A stretch of 20,794 nucleotides of DNA from Heyndrickxia sporothermodurans (GTDB lineage: Bacteria > Bacillota > Bacilli > Bacillales > Bacillaceae_C), in NCBI RefSeq assembly GCF_016785185.1, contig NZ_JAEKDY010000055.1. One strand, given 5' to 3'. The position numbers and the translations under genes were made by a program. Positions 1 to 7,718 of this stretch are shown piece by piece. Position 1 is the stretch's first letter, and every line of letters starts with the position of its first letter. Below the pieces are notes generated by a model that ran no database searches, was not told the DNA's origin, and saw only the letters and a list, made by a program, of their open reading frames with translations.

Positions 1-6
1 ATCCAT
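1..6 (-). CDS. First two codons of a gene running off the left edge (possible transposase)
   Basis: Only ATG GAT (Met-Asp) lies inside the window, read leftwards. The start is supported by a near-perfect Shine-Dalgarno sequence, AGGAGGA, at 20-14 on the minus strand, about 8 bases before the ATG. The product cannot be named from two codons. The gene sits where an sdpI-like immunity gene would follow sdpR. However, the roughly 120-base structured leader between them is not what a tightly coupled sdpRI operon shows, so an inserted element is at least as likely. Confidence 0.45.
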
Positions 7-129
7 TATGGAGTCCTCCTTGGTTAACAAATTAGGGGTCAATTCATCGACGATTTGACACCCCGCATCATACCAAGAGGGCTCTTTTTGTTCAAGTCCC
101 CGAAAATCCTTCTAACAGGAATGCTCCTA
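7..129 (-). other. Structured leader between the sdpR-like gene and the left-edge gene; possible end of an insertion element
   Basis: Two foldable segments are visible. GGGGTCAA at 35-42 pairs with TTGA and CCCC at 55-58 and 61-64, leaving a 2-base bulge and a 12-base loop. AAGAG and CTCTT at about 76-87 form a second short palindrome. There is no ORF. A structured non-coding stretch of about 100 bases in front of a strong start is compatible with the 5' non-coding end of an IS110-type element, but no transposase sequence is inside the window to confirm it. An ordinary mRNA leader is the alternative. Confidence 0.3.
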
Positions 130-390
130 TTATTTTTCATAAAAATTAAACGCCCAATTTATAATATCTTGAAATACTGTCGTATTTAATGAATAAAATA
201 CGTACTGACCTTTTTTTTCATCTTGAACTAATCCGGCATTTTTAAGTAATTTTAAATGTTGAGAAATACTTGGTTTACTCATATTAAAATGGTCAGAAAT
301 TTCGCCGGCTGTTAAATCTTCCTCCTTTAATAAGTCTAAAATTTTGCGACGGGTTGGATCTGATAATGCTTTAAAGACCTCGTTCAACAT
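130..390 (-). CDS. sdpR: ArsR-family transcriptional repressor, SdpR-like
   Basis: This 86-aa winged-helix protein begins FKALSDPTRRKILDLL, the ArsR signature. The recognition region reads ISDHFNMSKPSISQHLKLLK and is followed by a wing, KKGQYVFYSLNTT. Residue by residue it resembles Bacillus SdpR (about 90 aa), the autorepressor of the sdpRI immunity operon against the SdpC cannibalism toxin; the FYSLNTTV segment and the tail are especially close. No metal-binding Cys pair is seen, which fits the SdpR branch rather than metal-sensing ArsR. The ATG at 390-388 has AAAGGAG five bases upstream, overlapping the end of a candidate operator. The usual downstream partner sdpI is not inside the window. 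The ArsR family is clear; the orthology to SdpR is from recall and likely. Confidence 0.8.
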   Translation of the reverse strand: MLNEVFKALSDPTRRKILDLLKEEDLTAGEISDHFNMSKPSISQHLKLLKNAGLVQDEKKGQYVFYSLNTTVFQDIINWAFNFYEK

Positions 391-403
391 TACATCTCCT
401 TTA

Positions 404-429
404 AGTATTTAGTTATTTACTTAAATACT
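404..429. promoter_or_regulatory. Candidate ArsR/SdpR operator
   Basis: AGTATTTA (404-411) and TAAATACT (422-429) form a perfect 8-base inverted repeat with a 10-base spacer, ending about 14 bases before the start codon of the ArsR gene. ArsR dimers bind such AT-rich dyads over their own promoter, so autorepression is the natural reading. Binding itself is inferred. Confidence 0.6.
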
Positions 430-481
430 AAAACGAAAGCAAAATAAAGTCAACTACAATTTATATATCAACCCTAGTTTT

Positions 482-490
482 TGTTATACT
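482..490 (+). promoter_or_regulatory. Extended -10 promoter element for the GNAT gene
   Basis: TGT-TATACT matches an extended -10 (TGnTATAAT with one mismatch) about 57 bases before the GNAT start. No good -35 hexamer is seen 17 bases upstream, which is usual for extended -10 promoters. The assignment rests on this motif alone. Confidence 0.45.
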
Positions 491-546
491 ATGGGTACTC
501 GAAATATAAAGGACTGCATTCACTACTGATTGAAAGGAACAAATAA

Positions 547-1305
547 ATGGAAAATATAACGTTTAATCACATTTATACGCTTGGCAATATCGTTTTTGAA
601 AATGAATTATATCAACATTTTCATTATCCGGGAATGTTAGTTCGCTATGATAGTAATTTTATAGAGTTTAAAACAATGCCTTCCAATGATGAATTTAAGG
701 GAGCCTTCACCTATTTACGTGATTATCATAAAAGGCATGGTCAGTCTCATGTAAAATTCACTTTTCCGGAAAATCAAAAGCCATCAGAGGAATTTCTTGA
801 ATATCTCAACGATAACGATTTTCTATATGGATATAATGAGTTATATGTGATTCAACCAAACCAATTTCCTCGTTTGAAGGATGACCCAGATATAAACATA
901 ACTCCAGTCACTTCCGAGAACCTTGATGCGTTTTTAACGTTGCAATATACATTTGATGAAGAATTTGGGGATGAATTCGCAGAACAAAAGGTAGCACTGC
1001 ATCAACGAAATTTTAAAGATGAAAAAATAATGCAGCTCCTTGCATATTACAAAGGCCTTCCAGCTGGTTCAGTAGATATTATTATTTCTGAAGATACGGC
1101 GGAAATCGATCAGCTGTCTGTTTTAGAATCGATGCAAAGAAAGGGAATTGGCGGACAATTGCAAAAGTTTGTGATGGATCACTTTCCTCAAAAAACGGTT
1201 ATTCTTGTTGCGGATGGGAATGATACACCGAGGGAAATGTATCTAAAGCAAAACTACCAATATGTAGGATTCGAATATGAGTGTATAAAAGTTTTTGATT
1301 CTTAA
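547..1305 (+). CDS. GNAT-family N-acetyltransferase
   Basis: The protein has 252 aa. The C-terminal half (about residues 115-250) is a GNAT fold: beta strands with AGSVDIII, then IDQLSVLESMQRKGIGGQL, where Q-R-K-G-I-G (197-202) is the acetyl-CoA pyrophosphate-binding loop. A late strand and helix follow (ILVADGNDTPREMYLKQNYQ, the usual 'Y-x-x-x-G/N-F/Y' motif B region). Residues 1-110 are a separate N-terminal domain seen in some Bacillus GNAT proteins, giving a longer protein than the 150-170 aa minimum. The substrate cannot be predicted. GAAAGGA stands about nine bases before the ATG. It is a single gene closed by the terminator at 1331-1363. Confidence 0.85.
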   Translation: MENITFNHIYTLGNIVFENELYQHFHYPGMLVRYDSNFIEFKTMPSNDEFKGAFTYLRDYHKRHGQSHVKFTFPENQKPSEEFLEYLNDNDFLYGYNELYVIQPNQFPRLKDDPDINITPVTSENLDAFLTLQYTFDEEFGDEFAEQKVALHQRNFKDEKIMQLLAYYKGLPAGSVDIIISEDTAEIDQLSVLESMQRKGIGGQLQKFVMDHFPQKTVILVADGNDTPREMYLKQNYQYVGFEYECIKVFDS

Positions 1306-1330
1306 TCAAAGGTTACTATTTTCATAGAGA

Positions 1331-1363
1331 AGGAGGGGATTAACGAAAATCCACCTCCTTTTT
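1331..1363. terminator. Bidirectional terminator between the GNAT and M6 protease genes
   Basis: AAGGAGG-GGATT pairs with AATCCACCTCCTT (one bulged base) around a short AACGAA-type loop. It is followed on the plus strand by a T-rich tract. The two genes converge here, and the hairpin can serve both. Confidence 0.75.
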
Positions 1364-1370
1364 CTCATTG

Positions 1371-3368
1371 TTATTTAACTTGGCCAGGACCTACCCAACG
1401 CTCAACTTTTGCTTGTTTGCTAGAATCCGTTTCAGATGTAGTTGTAAGTGTAAGCTTGTTTGGTGTAGGTTTTGGATTATTTTTTCCACCCAGCGGGATT
1501 TTAACATATACAGGAATATCCACACTTTCACCAGCTTTTACTTCAATGACATCATTTTCTACCATTGTTTCCCAATTTGCTTGTGTTTTTACATTAAGTC
1601 GAATAAGATCTGTTGCTTTCCCGGTATTTTTTACGTTAAAGTAATAGACTGCTACACGACCGGGTACTGCCGGTATCGTTTTAGTGGAACTTGATTTTAC
1701 CGATACACCGCGTTTGTAGTTTCCGGATCCATCCATATGACGTACGGCCACACGATAAGATAAGGCTCCTTTTTTGTCGTATTTTTTTCCTAACACATAG
1801 AAATGTAGACGGTTGTATTTGTCCTCATACTCGCTTACTACGCCATCACCTGTCCCAGCTTTAAACAATGAATCCGCTAACTGCTGATAATCGCCTTTTG
1901 ATAGCATAGCTGTTGTTCCATCTGGTCTCTTGAAGTCCTCTTGATTAATATCTTCTTTATGGGAATCGACGACCCAAATATTAGGGGCAGATTCGGTATT
2001 TTTCGTTTTCGCTAATAAGACACCTGAATCAGGAGCGAAGGAGTCGTAACCAACTCTATCAACGACTTCAACGGTATAATTGTTATACCATTTTTCCCCG
2101 CGCTGCATATCTGCACGCCAATCATCTTCTAATGAATTTTTCGGCGTGTGATCGACCATGCTGATATTGATTCCGTGTAATCCAGTACGACCAAATTCTT
2201 TCCCGATAGGTACTTCTCTTGCAAGAATATCAGCGAATACAGGACCAGTTTCGGCTAATTGATCTCGATCTAAACGAAGGTATTCATCATCTTCTAGGAA
2301 TCCTTGTTTAATCTTGTTCCGCAACATATGATGGGAAGGAGCTGAAGCACCTAGAACGGATGGAACCATCCAACGTGTGTGCGGTCCGCCTGGGCCATTA
2401 AAGCTTCCGCGACTCATGAGCTCCCAAGGGCCAGAATAGGAACGAGAAACCGGTACTCCATATGGATTATTATAATTATCGCCGAGACTCATAATGTGAC
2501 CAAATTCATGTGCAAAGGTACCCATGCCATCATTTTCCCCTTGAATGGACGTACCTCCACCAGCACTTGACCAAATTCCTTTAGCCGCATACCAAGAAGT
2601 CCAAGGAACATAACGGGTTACCGCTGAGTTCTTCATGCCATTGATTTGCGGACCGAATGAATCGGGAATCGCGTCCGGATTTAAGAACATCATTTCACCA
2701 AATTCCTGCCAAACACCGGATTCATCATACCCAGCATGAACGATGAATTTGAAATCATATGTTTCACCCGACGCATCCATGTCCGCCTGTGCTTTATTCA
2801 CCGCTTCTGTCCGCAAATTCTTTCCGCTGAACCCTTCAGGCATATTCACATTTTGTCCAAATTCATTCAGACCATATTGGAATTCATTCGAATCCATACG
2901 GTATGGACCGAATGAATCTAGCTCGATTTTCCATTTGCCATAGGAGTTTTCTCGCCAATAATCATTAACGGTACTATAATTGTTTAGTGGCTGTGGCTTA
3001 CTTAAAAAGTCCACCCAGAACTTCCCTAATTGATCACGCGGAATATTTCCAGTTCCCACTGGATTTCCTGCTATTTCAGATCCTTCAGGCTGACTCAACA
3101 TAAATTCTCGATCAGGAAAATCAACAATGATTAATGCACCCTTGATGACTCGTTCAGGCTTCACATCTGCAGTTTTCCAGTCAACTCCAGGAACCGGTCG
3201 ATAATCATCCCATGTCATATCCCGGGGCAGAACCCAAGACTGAGGATCTACAGGCTCCGGAAAAGACTCCAGTCCGGGCTTTGCCGCATACGTTGTGGTT
3301 GAAACGGTAATAAAACCAACACTAATTGCACCAACTACTAATCTTTTTAAAAACTTCAGAACACCCAC
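1371..3368 (-). CDS. Secreted M6-family zinc metalloprotease (immune inhibitor A-like)
   Basis: The protein has about 665 aa. The N-terminus is a signal peptide: KFLKRL, a hydrophobic core to about residue 22, then STTTYAA with probable cleavage after Ala-Ala near residue 29. The catalytic motif HEFGH (287-291) is followed by Asp297, fitting the HExxH plus downstream Asp pattern of M6 peptidases such as InhA. The C-terminal 110 residues (KNTGKATDLIRLNVKT, then KAGESVDIPVYVKIP) look like a beta-sandwich (NEW3/CARDB-like) that often follows secreted hydrolases. The export and protease call is firm; the substrate is unknown. The first in-frame start is GTG at 3368-3366, but it lies inside the Shine-Dalgarno-like AAAGGGGTG. 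The CTG three codons on (3359-3357), giving (M)KFLKRL, is spaced correctly. The gene stands alone and ends at the shared terminator. Confidence 0.85.
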   Translation of the reverse strand: MGVLKFLKRLVVGAISVGFITVSTTTYAAKPGLESFPEPVDPQSWVLPRDMTWDDYRPVPGVDWKTADVKPERVIKGALIIVDFPDREFMLSQPEGSEIAGNPVGTGNIPRDQLGKFWVDFLSKPQPLNNYSTVNDYWRENSYGKWKIELDSFGPYRMDSNEFQYGLNEFGQNVNMPEGFSGKNLRTEAVNKAQADMDASGETYDFKFIVHAGYDESGVWQEFGEMMFLNPDAIPDSFGPQINGMKNSAVTRYVPWTSWYAAKGIWSSAGGGTSIQGENDGMGTFAHEFGHIMSLGDNYNNPYGVPVSRSYSGPWELMSRGSFNGPGGPHTRWMVPSVLGASAPSHHMLRNKIKQGFLEDDEYLRLDRDQLAETGPVFADILAREVPIGKEFGRTGLHGINISMVDHTPKNSLEDDWRADMQRGEKWYNNYTVEVVDRVGYDSFAPDSGVLLAKTKNTESAPNIWVVDSHKEDINQEDFKRPDGTTAMLSKGDYQQLADSLFKAGTGDGVVSEYEDKYNRLHFYVLGKKYDKKGALSYRVAVRHMDGSGNYKRGVSVKSSSTKTIPAVPGRVAVYYFNVKNTGKATDLIRLNVKTQANWETMVENDVIEVKAGESVDIPVYVKIPLGGKNNPKPTPNKLTLTTTSETDSSKQAKVERWVGPGQVK

Positions 3369-3720
3369 CCCTTTACTAGTTTTCTATTTCGTACTACTAA
3401 ATCATACAACTATTCAAAATAATCTGATAGACAAAATGCCGAAAATTTAAAAAATGAATAAGAGTGCCTATAATATATTACTTATCTATACTCGAAGGGA
3501 CCTATTACTAAACCCGGAAAATACTCCACATGTACTAGGTTTTCTGTTATTAATTGCACATGGATTATTATGTAAAATGAATTTCAAAGGAGAAAAAAGC
3601 CCAAGTAAAGAAGAAATTTCTCAGAATGTTTGTTTGAATGGAATTGGATCCAGCTAGTGCTCATTTAAATTCACATGATAAAATGTCAAAAGAAGTTTTT
3701 ATTCACTTGTATAACAAAAA
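3369..3720. other. Intergenic stretch with a probable eroded ORF
   Basis: This interval separates two minus-strand genes. On the plus strand an open frame at 3454-3657 encodes 67 residues with no recognisable domain and no convincing ribosome binding site. Just after its TAG, another frame (about 3650-3740) reads on with a protein-like composition (SAHLNSHDKMSKEVFIHLYN). This is what a small gene with a frameshift or stop would look like. I do not recognise the family. The minus-strand promoter of the protease should also lie here (TATGAT near 3400), without a clear -35. Confidence 0.3.
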
Positions 3721-3758
3721 AATAGTGTTGAAAATCGATTGATTTTCAACACTATTTT
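3721..3758 (-). terminator. Strong terminator of pbuE (works in both directions)
   Basis: AATAGTGTTGAAAATC (3721-3736) and GATTTTCAACACTATT (3741-3756) form a perfect 16-bp stem with a 4-base loop. On the minus strand it is followed by a run of seven T (complement of 3716-3722). It lies about 25 bases past the pbuE stop codon. Confidence 0.85.
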
Positions 3759-3782
3759 AAAACATAGCCGTATTTCAGTTCC

Positions 3783-4967
3783 TTAACTTTGAAAGGAAGA
3801 GGTGGCTGTTGTTTTTTCTCTTTTTATCGCCGGTCTAGTCAAAGAAAAGACGGCACATAGCAAGGCGATAATGACAACAGCACTCCCGAACCACGCCGTA
3901 CTTGTGACGGAGTCAGTTTTGTTTAAGACGATTCCGCCAATTGCTGATCCTAGTGAAATACCTATCTGCAAGGCTGAATTATTAAAGCTTTGCTGGATAT
4001 CGGACGTAACAGGATCGGTTTGAATCAAATAGCTTTGCTGCGGCGGTGCCAAACTCCAACTTAATGCGCCCCAAATCATCATCATCGGAATGAATAAGAC
4101 AAGAGAAAAAGTCGTGAATGGCAACAAGCCTAGGACAATCGCAAATGCACTGATAACGATTATGATACTTTTCTTCGGACCAATCCAATCCGAAAGTGTT
4201 CCACCTAATGCTCCTCCAAATACTGCTGCAATCCCAAATGCAAAATAGCAGACACTAATCCAATACGAATTTAAATGAAGATTCTTTTCTAAAAATGGAG
4301 TGAAATAGGCATAAAGCGTATAGTGACCTGCAAGCATAAACATGGTTGCAAGATGAGCGCTGCCTATTTTCGCACTGCCGACGGCTTTTAATTGTTGGAC
4401 AAGTGGAATCGTCTTTTCACCGGGAATGCGCTCCAAAAATAGTGAGATTAGCACCATCGAGCCGATTGATAACACTGCGATTCCTAGGAAAATGATGCGC
4501 CAGCCGAATGTATTAGAAATCAAAATTCCTAGTGGCACTCCTAACACAAGTGACGAACTAATGCCCATGAAAATGAGGCCTAAAGCCTTTGCTCGGTGAG
4601 CTGGATCGACAACCTTTGCTGCAATAGTTAAGGAAAGTACGACGATAAGGGCGGTGCTCGTTCCCGTCAATACCCTTGCAACCATCATAAAGGTAAAATT
4701 CGGACTGAAATAGGTCATAATATTACCTAGAAAAAAAACGAATAAGGAAACAAGATACAGTTTCTTACGTTCAATTTTATTAGTTAATACAAGCAGAACA
4801 GGCCCAGCAATAGCATAAATAAGTGCAAATACTGTAATCAGCTGTCCAGCAGTACTTAATGAAATGTTAAAATCGTCAGCGATCGTAGGTAATATCCCGC
4901 CGACAATTAATTCAACTAATCCTACAGCGATCGTCGATAATGCGAGTATAAAAACTTTAAAATTCAT
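3783..4967 (-). CDS. pbuE: PbuE-type purine base/nucleoside efflux pump (MFS)
   Basis: This 394-aa protein has about twelve hydrophobic segments. Its sequence is very close to what I recall of Bacillus PbuE/YdhL (about 388 aa): the start MNFKVFILALSTIAVGLVEL, the loop KIERKKLYLVSLFVFF, PNFTFMMVARVL in the first half, GVPLGILISNTFGWRIIFLG, and APPQQSYLIQTDPVTSDIQQ in the second. It exports purine bases such as hypoxanthine and adenine, and purine analogues, across the plasma membrane by proton antiport. AGAAAGGATG precedes the ATG. It is monocistronic, with its own sigma-A promoter, riboswitch and terminator. The adenine-class riboswitch in its leader independently supports the assignment. Confidence 0.88.
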   Translation of the reverse strand: MNFKVFILALSTIAVGLVELIVGGILPTIADDFNISLSTAGQLITVFALIYAIAGPVLLVLTNKIERKKLYLVSLFVFFLGNIMTYFSPNFTFMMVARVLTGTSTALIVVLSLTIAAKVVDPAHRAKALGLIFMGISSSLVLGVPLGILISNTFGWRIIFLGIAVLSIGSMVLISLFLERIPGEKTIPLVQQLKAVGSAKIGSAHLATMFMLAGHYTLYAYFTPFLEKNLHLNSYWISVCYFAFGIAAVFGGALGGTLSDWIGPKKSIIIVISAFAIVLGLLPFTTFSLVLFIPMMMIWGALSWSLAPPQQSYLIQTDPVTSDIQQSFNNSALQIGISLGSAIGGIVLNKTDSVTSTAWFGSAVVIIALLCAVFSLTRPAIKREKTTATSSFQS

Positions 4968-5023
4968 CGTTGTTTTGCATCCTTTCTCATAGATTGATAG
5001 TTAGCGGATTTTTTTACGAAAAC

Positions 5024-5130
5024 AAAAAAATCCTGATTACAAAAAACGAATAATTCATTTTCTGTAATCAGGATTTTATGGTTCCTGGTAGAGACCCTCT
5101 AGCCATATTCTAGAGGTTATACAGGTTATA
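5024..5130 (-). promoter_or_regulatory. Purine riboswitch, adenine class, with terminator expression platform
   Basis: Read on the minus strand, the aptamer shows J1/2 TATAAC, P2 CTCTAG/CTAGAG closing a loop AATATGG, J2/3 containing TCTACC, then P3 AGGA/TCCT with loop ACCATAAAA, and J3/1 GATTAC. These are the invariant purine-aptamer parts. The base in J3/1 that pairs with the ligand is T(U), not C, which specifies adenine over guanine. Downstream, AAAATCCTGATTACA can pair over 15 perfect bases (5063-5077 with 5027-5041) to make a terminator followed by T7. That pairing uses the P3 and J3/1 strand, so ligand binding should prevent it and turn expression on, as in Bacillus pbuE. Confidence 0.92.
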
Positions 5131-5156
5131 TTTAGTTTCTAATGTTCACCTTGAAC

Positions 5157-5185
5157 ATTTTACTACGCCTTTTTTTATTTTTCAA
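5157..5185 (-). promoter_or_regulatory. Sigma-A promoter of pbuE
   Basis: TTGAAA (5185-5180) and TAAAAT (5162-5157) are separated by exactly 17 bases, with an AT-rich spacer. Transcription would begin near 5150, about 25 bases before the aptamer. Confidence 0.7.
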
Positions 5186-5300
5186 GTATAAATTTTTCCC
5201 GTGATAAAAGAGTGCAAGAATTCACCTTATTTGACCAAAACCTATCAAATTTATTATTATTAACCTTGAATAGAGTCGATTTAAAAATGTAGGTGAAAAA

Positions 5301-7121
5301 ATGAAAATCAATCGAAATGATCCATGTCCATGTGGAAGTGGGAAGAAATATAAAAAATGTTGTTTATTAAAGGAAAATATTGTGCAAATAGGTGAAGCAA
5401 GAGAAGAGCGGTTCCTTCAAGAACGGCATGAACTTGTTTTGAAATTGAATAGATTTTTGGAAAGGAAAATTTCAATAAACCAAATGTATCAATTACATTC
5501 GGAGTTCCGAAGAAGAACACAGGGAAAATTGGCAGAGTCCAATATACAAGGATTCTTTCAATACTGGCTCAATTACTTTCGTTTCTTTGATAATGGGCTT
5601 CGTGGAATTGAATGGTTTTTTCAGGAAAACAATTCCAAACTAACTAATGAGGAGAGAAAATTAGCTGAGAATTGGGTTAAATTAACACCAAAAGTCGTTC
5701 AAGCTATCGGGAAATCTGGCAACGATATTCTTTTTGAAGAGGTAGAGACAAAGGAACAGTACACGATTGCAGATAATAAAGAATCTTTCTTTGCACCATG
5801 GGTTGGCACGATTAGTTTAATTGAAAATTACGGAAACCAGTACTATTTCAATGGTGTCAGGGTGTTTTTGGGACCACAAAACATTAGCAGGGTCAAAGCC
5901 TTTATTCAAAAGTTAGTGGAAGAAACAAAATCAAGTCGTGATCACGTTCTTTTTGAATATTATCCTGAAATAATTGGAGAATTTCTCGCCGAATCAAAAG
6001 ATCTTGAGATTGATCGCAAGGAAATTCACGAATGCACAATTCAATATCAGGTTAAGGATATGGCAGCCGTTACAGATTTCTTACAAGAAGAACCAGAATT
6101 TGTTATAGATTTCTGGGAGCAAGATGATAAAAAACTTAGCTGGCTTTCCAACAGGATGGAATTTTTTGATAGCGAAATGAATGGTAAAGCTCAAATTGCT
6201 GAAAATTTAGGAACGATTTCATTAGAAAAAAATCTCCTTCAATTTTATTGTTATGATAAAAAAATTCTTGAACGATTTAAACAAAAGGTCGAAAAGTTAA
6301 ACAATTTCGTAGTTTTAATCAATGAAAAGATTCAATCACACTTCATTCCGTTTCAAGTTGAAGTTAAAAATATGGCGGTTCAATTCAGCGAGAATATACC
6401 GAAATATTTTGCGCTTTATGCACAGAACAATTTGCAATCCGAGATGGATCAAAAAATACCAATGTATGATGGGTTTTCAATTCGGGAATTGGTCGAAAGC
6501 GGTCGGATAGAGGAAGCAGAAACGTGGTTAAGGCACCAGGAATATAACCTATATCAACTTGTGAAAAACGATTTTGGAAAGGTAGAAAAAACTGCGGATT
6601 TTAATACGATCCGAAAAGTATTAGGGCTACCATTGTCTCCTTTTGTCACAGGCGGAGAAAGTCGAATTTCAGGGGTTATGCCAATCAAAGCGTCGAATAA
6701 AACACCCCTTGTAAATAATGAAGATATCCCGCTTTACGAAAGTCTAGGATTTACGCCAGACACAATTGACAACTTTTATGCAAAGTCATTAGTAAGATTT
6801 TTTAAAGAAAAAACTGAAGGTAAAAGTGAAAATACAGTAAGAAAATATAAAAATAGTTTATATGACTTAAGATTGATTCTAGAATCCACACCATTAAATA
6901 GTTGGGACCAACTGGATCAAACTAACTGGGAGCGAATTGTTTTAAATGATTATTTCGATTTGTTCTACTCAGTTAGTAAGACACAAGTAAAGGACTTTTT
7001 AAGTACACTGAAAACATTGGCAAAATGGCTGGATGAGCGAGAAAATACAAGTCTTTCTGACGATTTGCAAAGGGCGATTAAGAAAACGGAGAAAAAACGA
7101 TTTCAAATTGCAGGCGTGTAA
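5301..7121 (+). CDS. Large SEC-C motif protein with a recombinase-core-like C-terminus
   Basis: The protein has 606 aa. Residues 4-21 are a complete SEC-C zinc motif (NRNDPCPCGSGKKYKKCC, Cys 9, 11, 20, 21), the small domain best known from the SecA tail. Residues 25-480 are mostly helical with no family I recognise. The last part (about 491-590; LVRFFKEKTEGKSENTVRKY, then DFLSTLKTLAKWLDE) has the helical pattern of the N-terminal core-binding (SAM-like) domain of tyrosine recombinases. No catalytic domain (R...HxxR...Y) follows, so it is not an integrase. AGGTG and a short A-run stand before the ATG. TTGACC (5231) with TATTAT (5255) is a weak promoter candidate. A second gene starts 18 bases after its stop. 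Function unknown. Confidence 0.75.
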   Translation: MKINRNDPCPCGSGKKYKKCCLLKENIVQIGEAREERFLQERHELVLKLNRFLERKISINQMYQLHSEFRRRTQGKLAESNIQGFFQYWLNYFRFFDNGLRGIEWFFQENNSKLTNEERKLAENWVKLTPKVVQAIGKSGNDILFEEVETKEQYTIADNKESFFAPWVGTISLIENYGNQYYFNGVRVFLGPQNISRVKAFIQKLVEETKSSRDHVLFEYYPEIIGEFLAESKDLEIDRKEIHECTIQYQVKDMAAVTDFLQEEPEFVIDFWEQDDKKLSWLSNRMEFFDSEMNGKAQIAENLGTISLEKNLLQFYCYDKKILERFKQKVEKLNNFVVLINEKIQSHFIPFQVEVKNMAVQFSENIPKYFALYAQNNLQSEMDQKIPMYDGFSIRELVESGRIEEAETWLRHQEYNLYQLVKNDFGKVEKTADFNTIRKVLGLPLSPFVTGGESRISGVMPIKASNKTPLVNNEDIPLYESLGFTPDTIDNFYAKSLVRFFKEKTEGKSENTVRKYKNSLYDLRLILESTPLNSWDQLDQTNWERIVLNDYFDLFYSVSKTQVKDFLSTLKTLAKWLDERENTSLSDDLQRAIKKTEKKRFQIAGV

Positions 7122-7139
7122 GGTTTAGGAGTGAATTCT

Positions 7140-7628
7140 ATGTTCGATCCAACAGCATATGAAAATATGAAGGTTGTTATCGAGGGTGCGGCTTATGATT
7201 TGGATTTAGAAGGCGAGATCAAAGTCATTGACCGCAAAGATATTGTTGATTTAGCGACGCTCTCGAGATGGTATGAAATCACCTATTGTTTAACACACTC
7301 ATCGGCTATATGTGCGAAATTAACGCTCGAAGCAAAACTAAATCAGTTAGCTACCGAGCTTTTACAAGGGGGAAATCAAAAGCAGGTTGGGTCCTTTGTA
7401 TATCTTTCTTTTTCGTGGAATCAAGAAAATTCAAACTATATGGAAACAATAAAGCATCTTTGGGGCTCGGATTATATTTATGATGAACGAAAAATTAATT
7501 CCTCCTTAGAAGAGGTTAAAGAAGAAATCATCATCAATTTTTCACGGGTGATAACAGAAGAAATGATCGATGATTTAGTAGAAATGTTTCATTATTCCGT
7601 TGAGACATTGGGAGAATTGATTAGGTGA
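7140..7628 (+). CDS. Conserved-looking hypothetical protein, second gene of the SEC-C operon
   Basis: This 162-aa soluble, acidic protein has no domain I can name. Residues 20-60 alternate strand-like and helical segments; a helical C-terminal third ends VEMFHYSVETLGELIR. The start at ATG 7140 is preferred over GTG 7131 because TTAGGAGTG is itself the ribosome binding site and GTG lies inside it. The gap to the upstream gene is only 18 bases and no terminator separates them, so the two are probably co-transcribed and may act together. Confidence 0.65.
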   Translation: MFDPTAYENMKVVIEGAAYDLDLEGEIKVIDRKDIVDLATLSRWYEITYCLTHSSAICAKLTLEAKLNQLATELLQGGNQKQVGSFVYLSFSWNQENSNYMETIKHLWGSDYIYDERKINSSLEEVKEEIIINFSRVITEEMIDDLVEMFHYSVETLGELIR

Positions 7629-7718
7629 AATCAATGCAGCAATTCCTTCATTGATGAACATGAAGCTAGAACCCGAGTAAGTGTGATAAAATAAAGTAAA
7701 AAGCTTGGGAGTGGTGAA

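Noticed and set aside
1368..3368. Several open frames on the plus strand opposite the M6 protease gene
   Set aside because: They lie wholly inside a gene with a signal peptide and HEFGH motif, lack ribosome binding sites, and read as low-complexity Ser/Phe/Cys-rich shadows.
3427..3435. ATAGACAAA near the protease promoter, identical to the abg operator boxes
   Set aside because: A single 9-base match in 20 kb of AT-rich DNA is expected fairly often by chance, and it is not phased with another copy.
6750..7121. SEC-C protein as a phage integrase
   Set aside because: Only a core-binding-like segment is seen; the catalytic Arg, HxxR and Tyr region is absent and the protein ends there.
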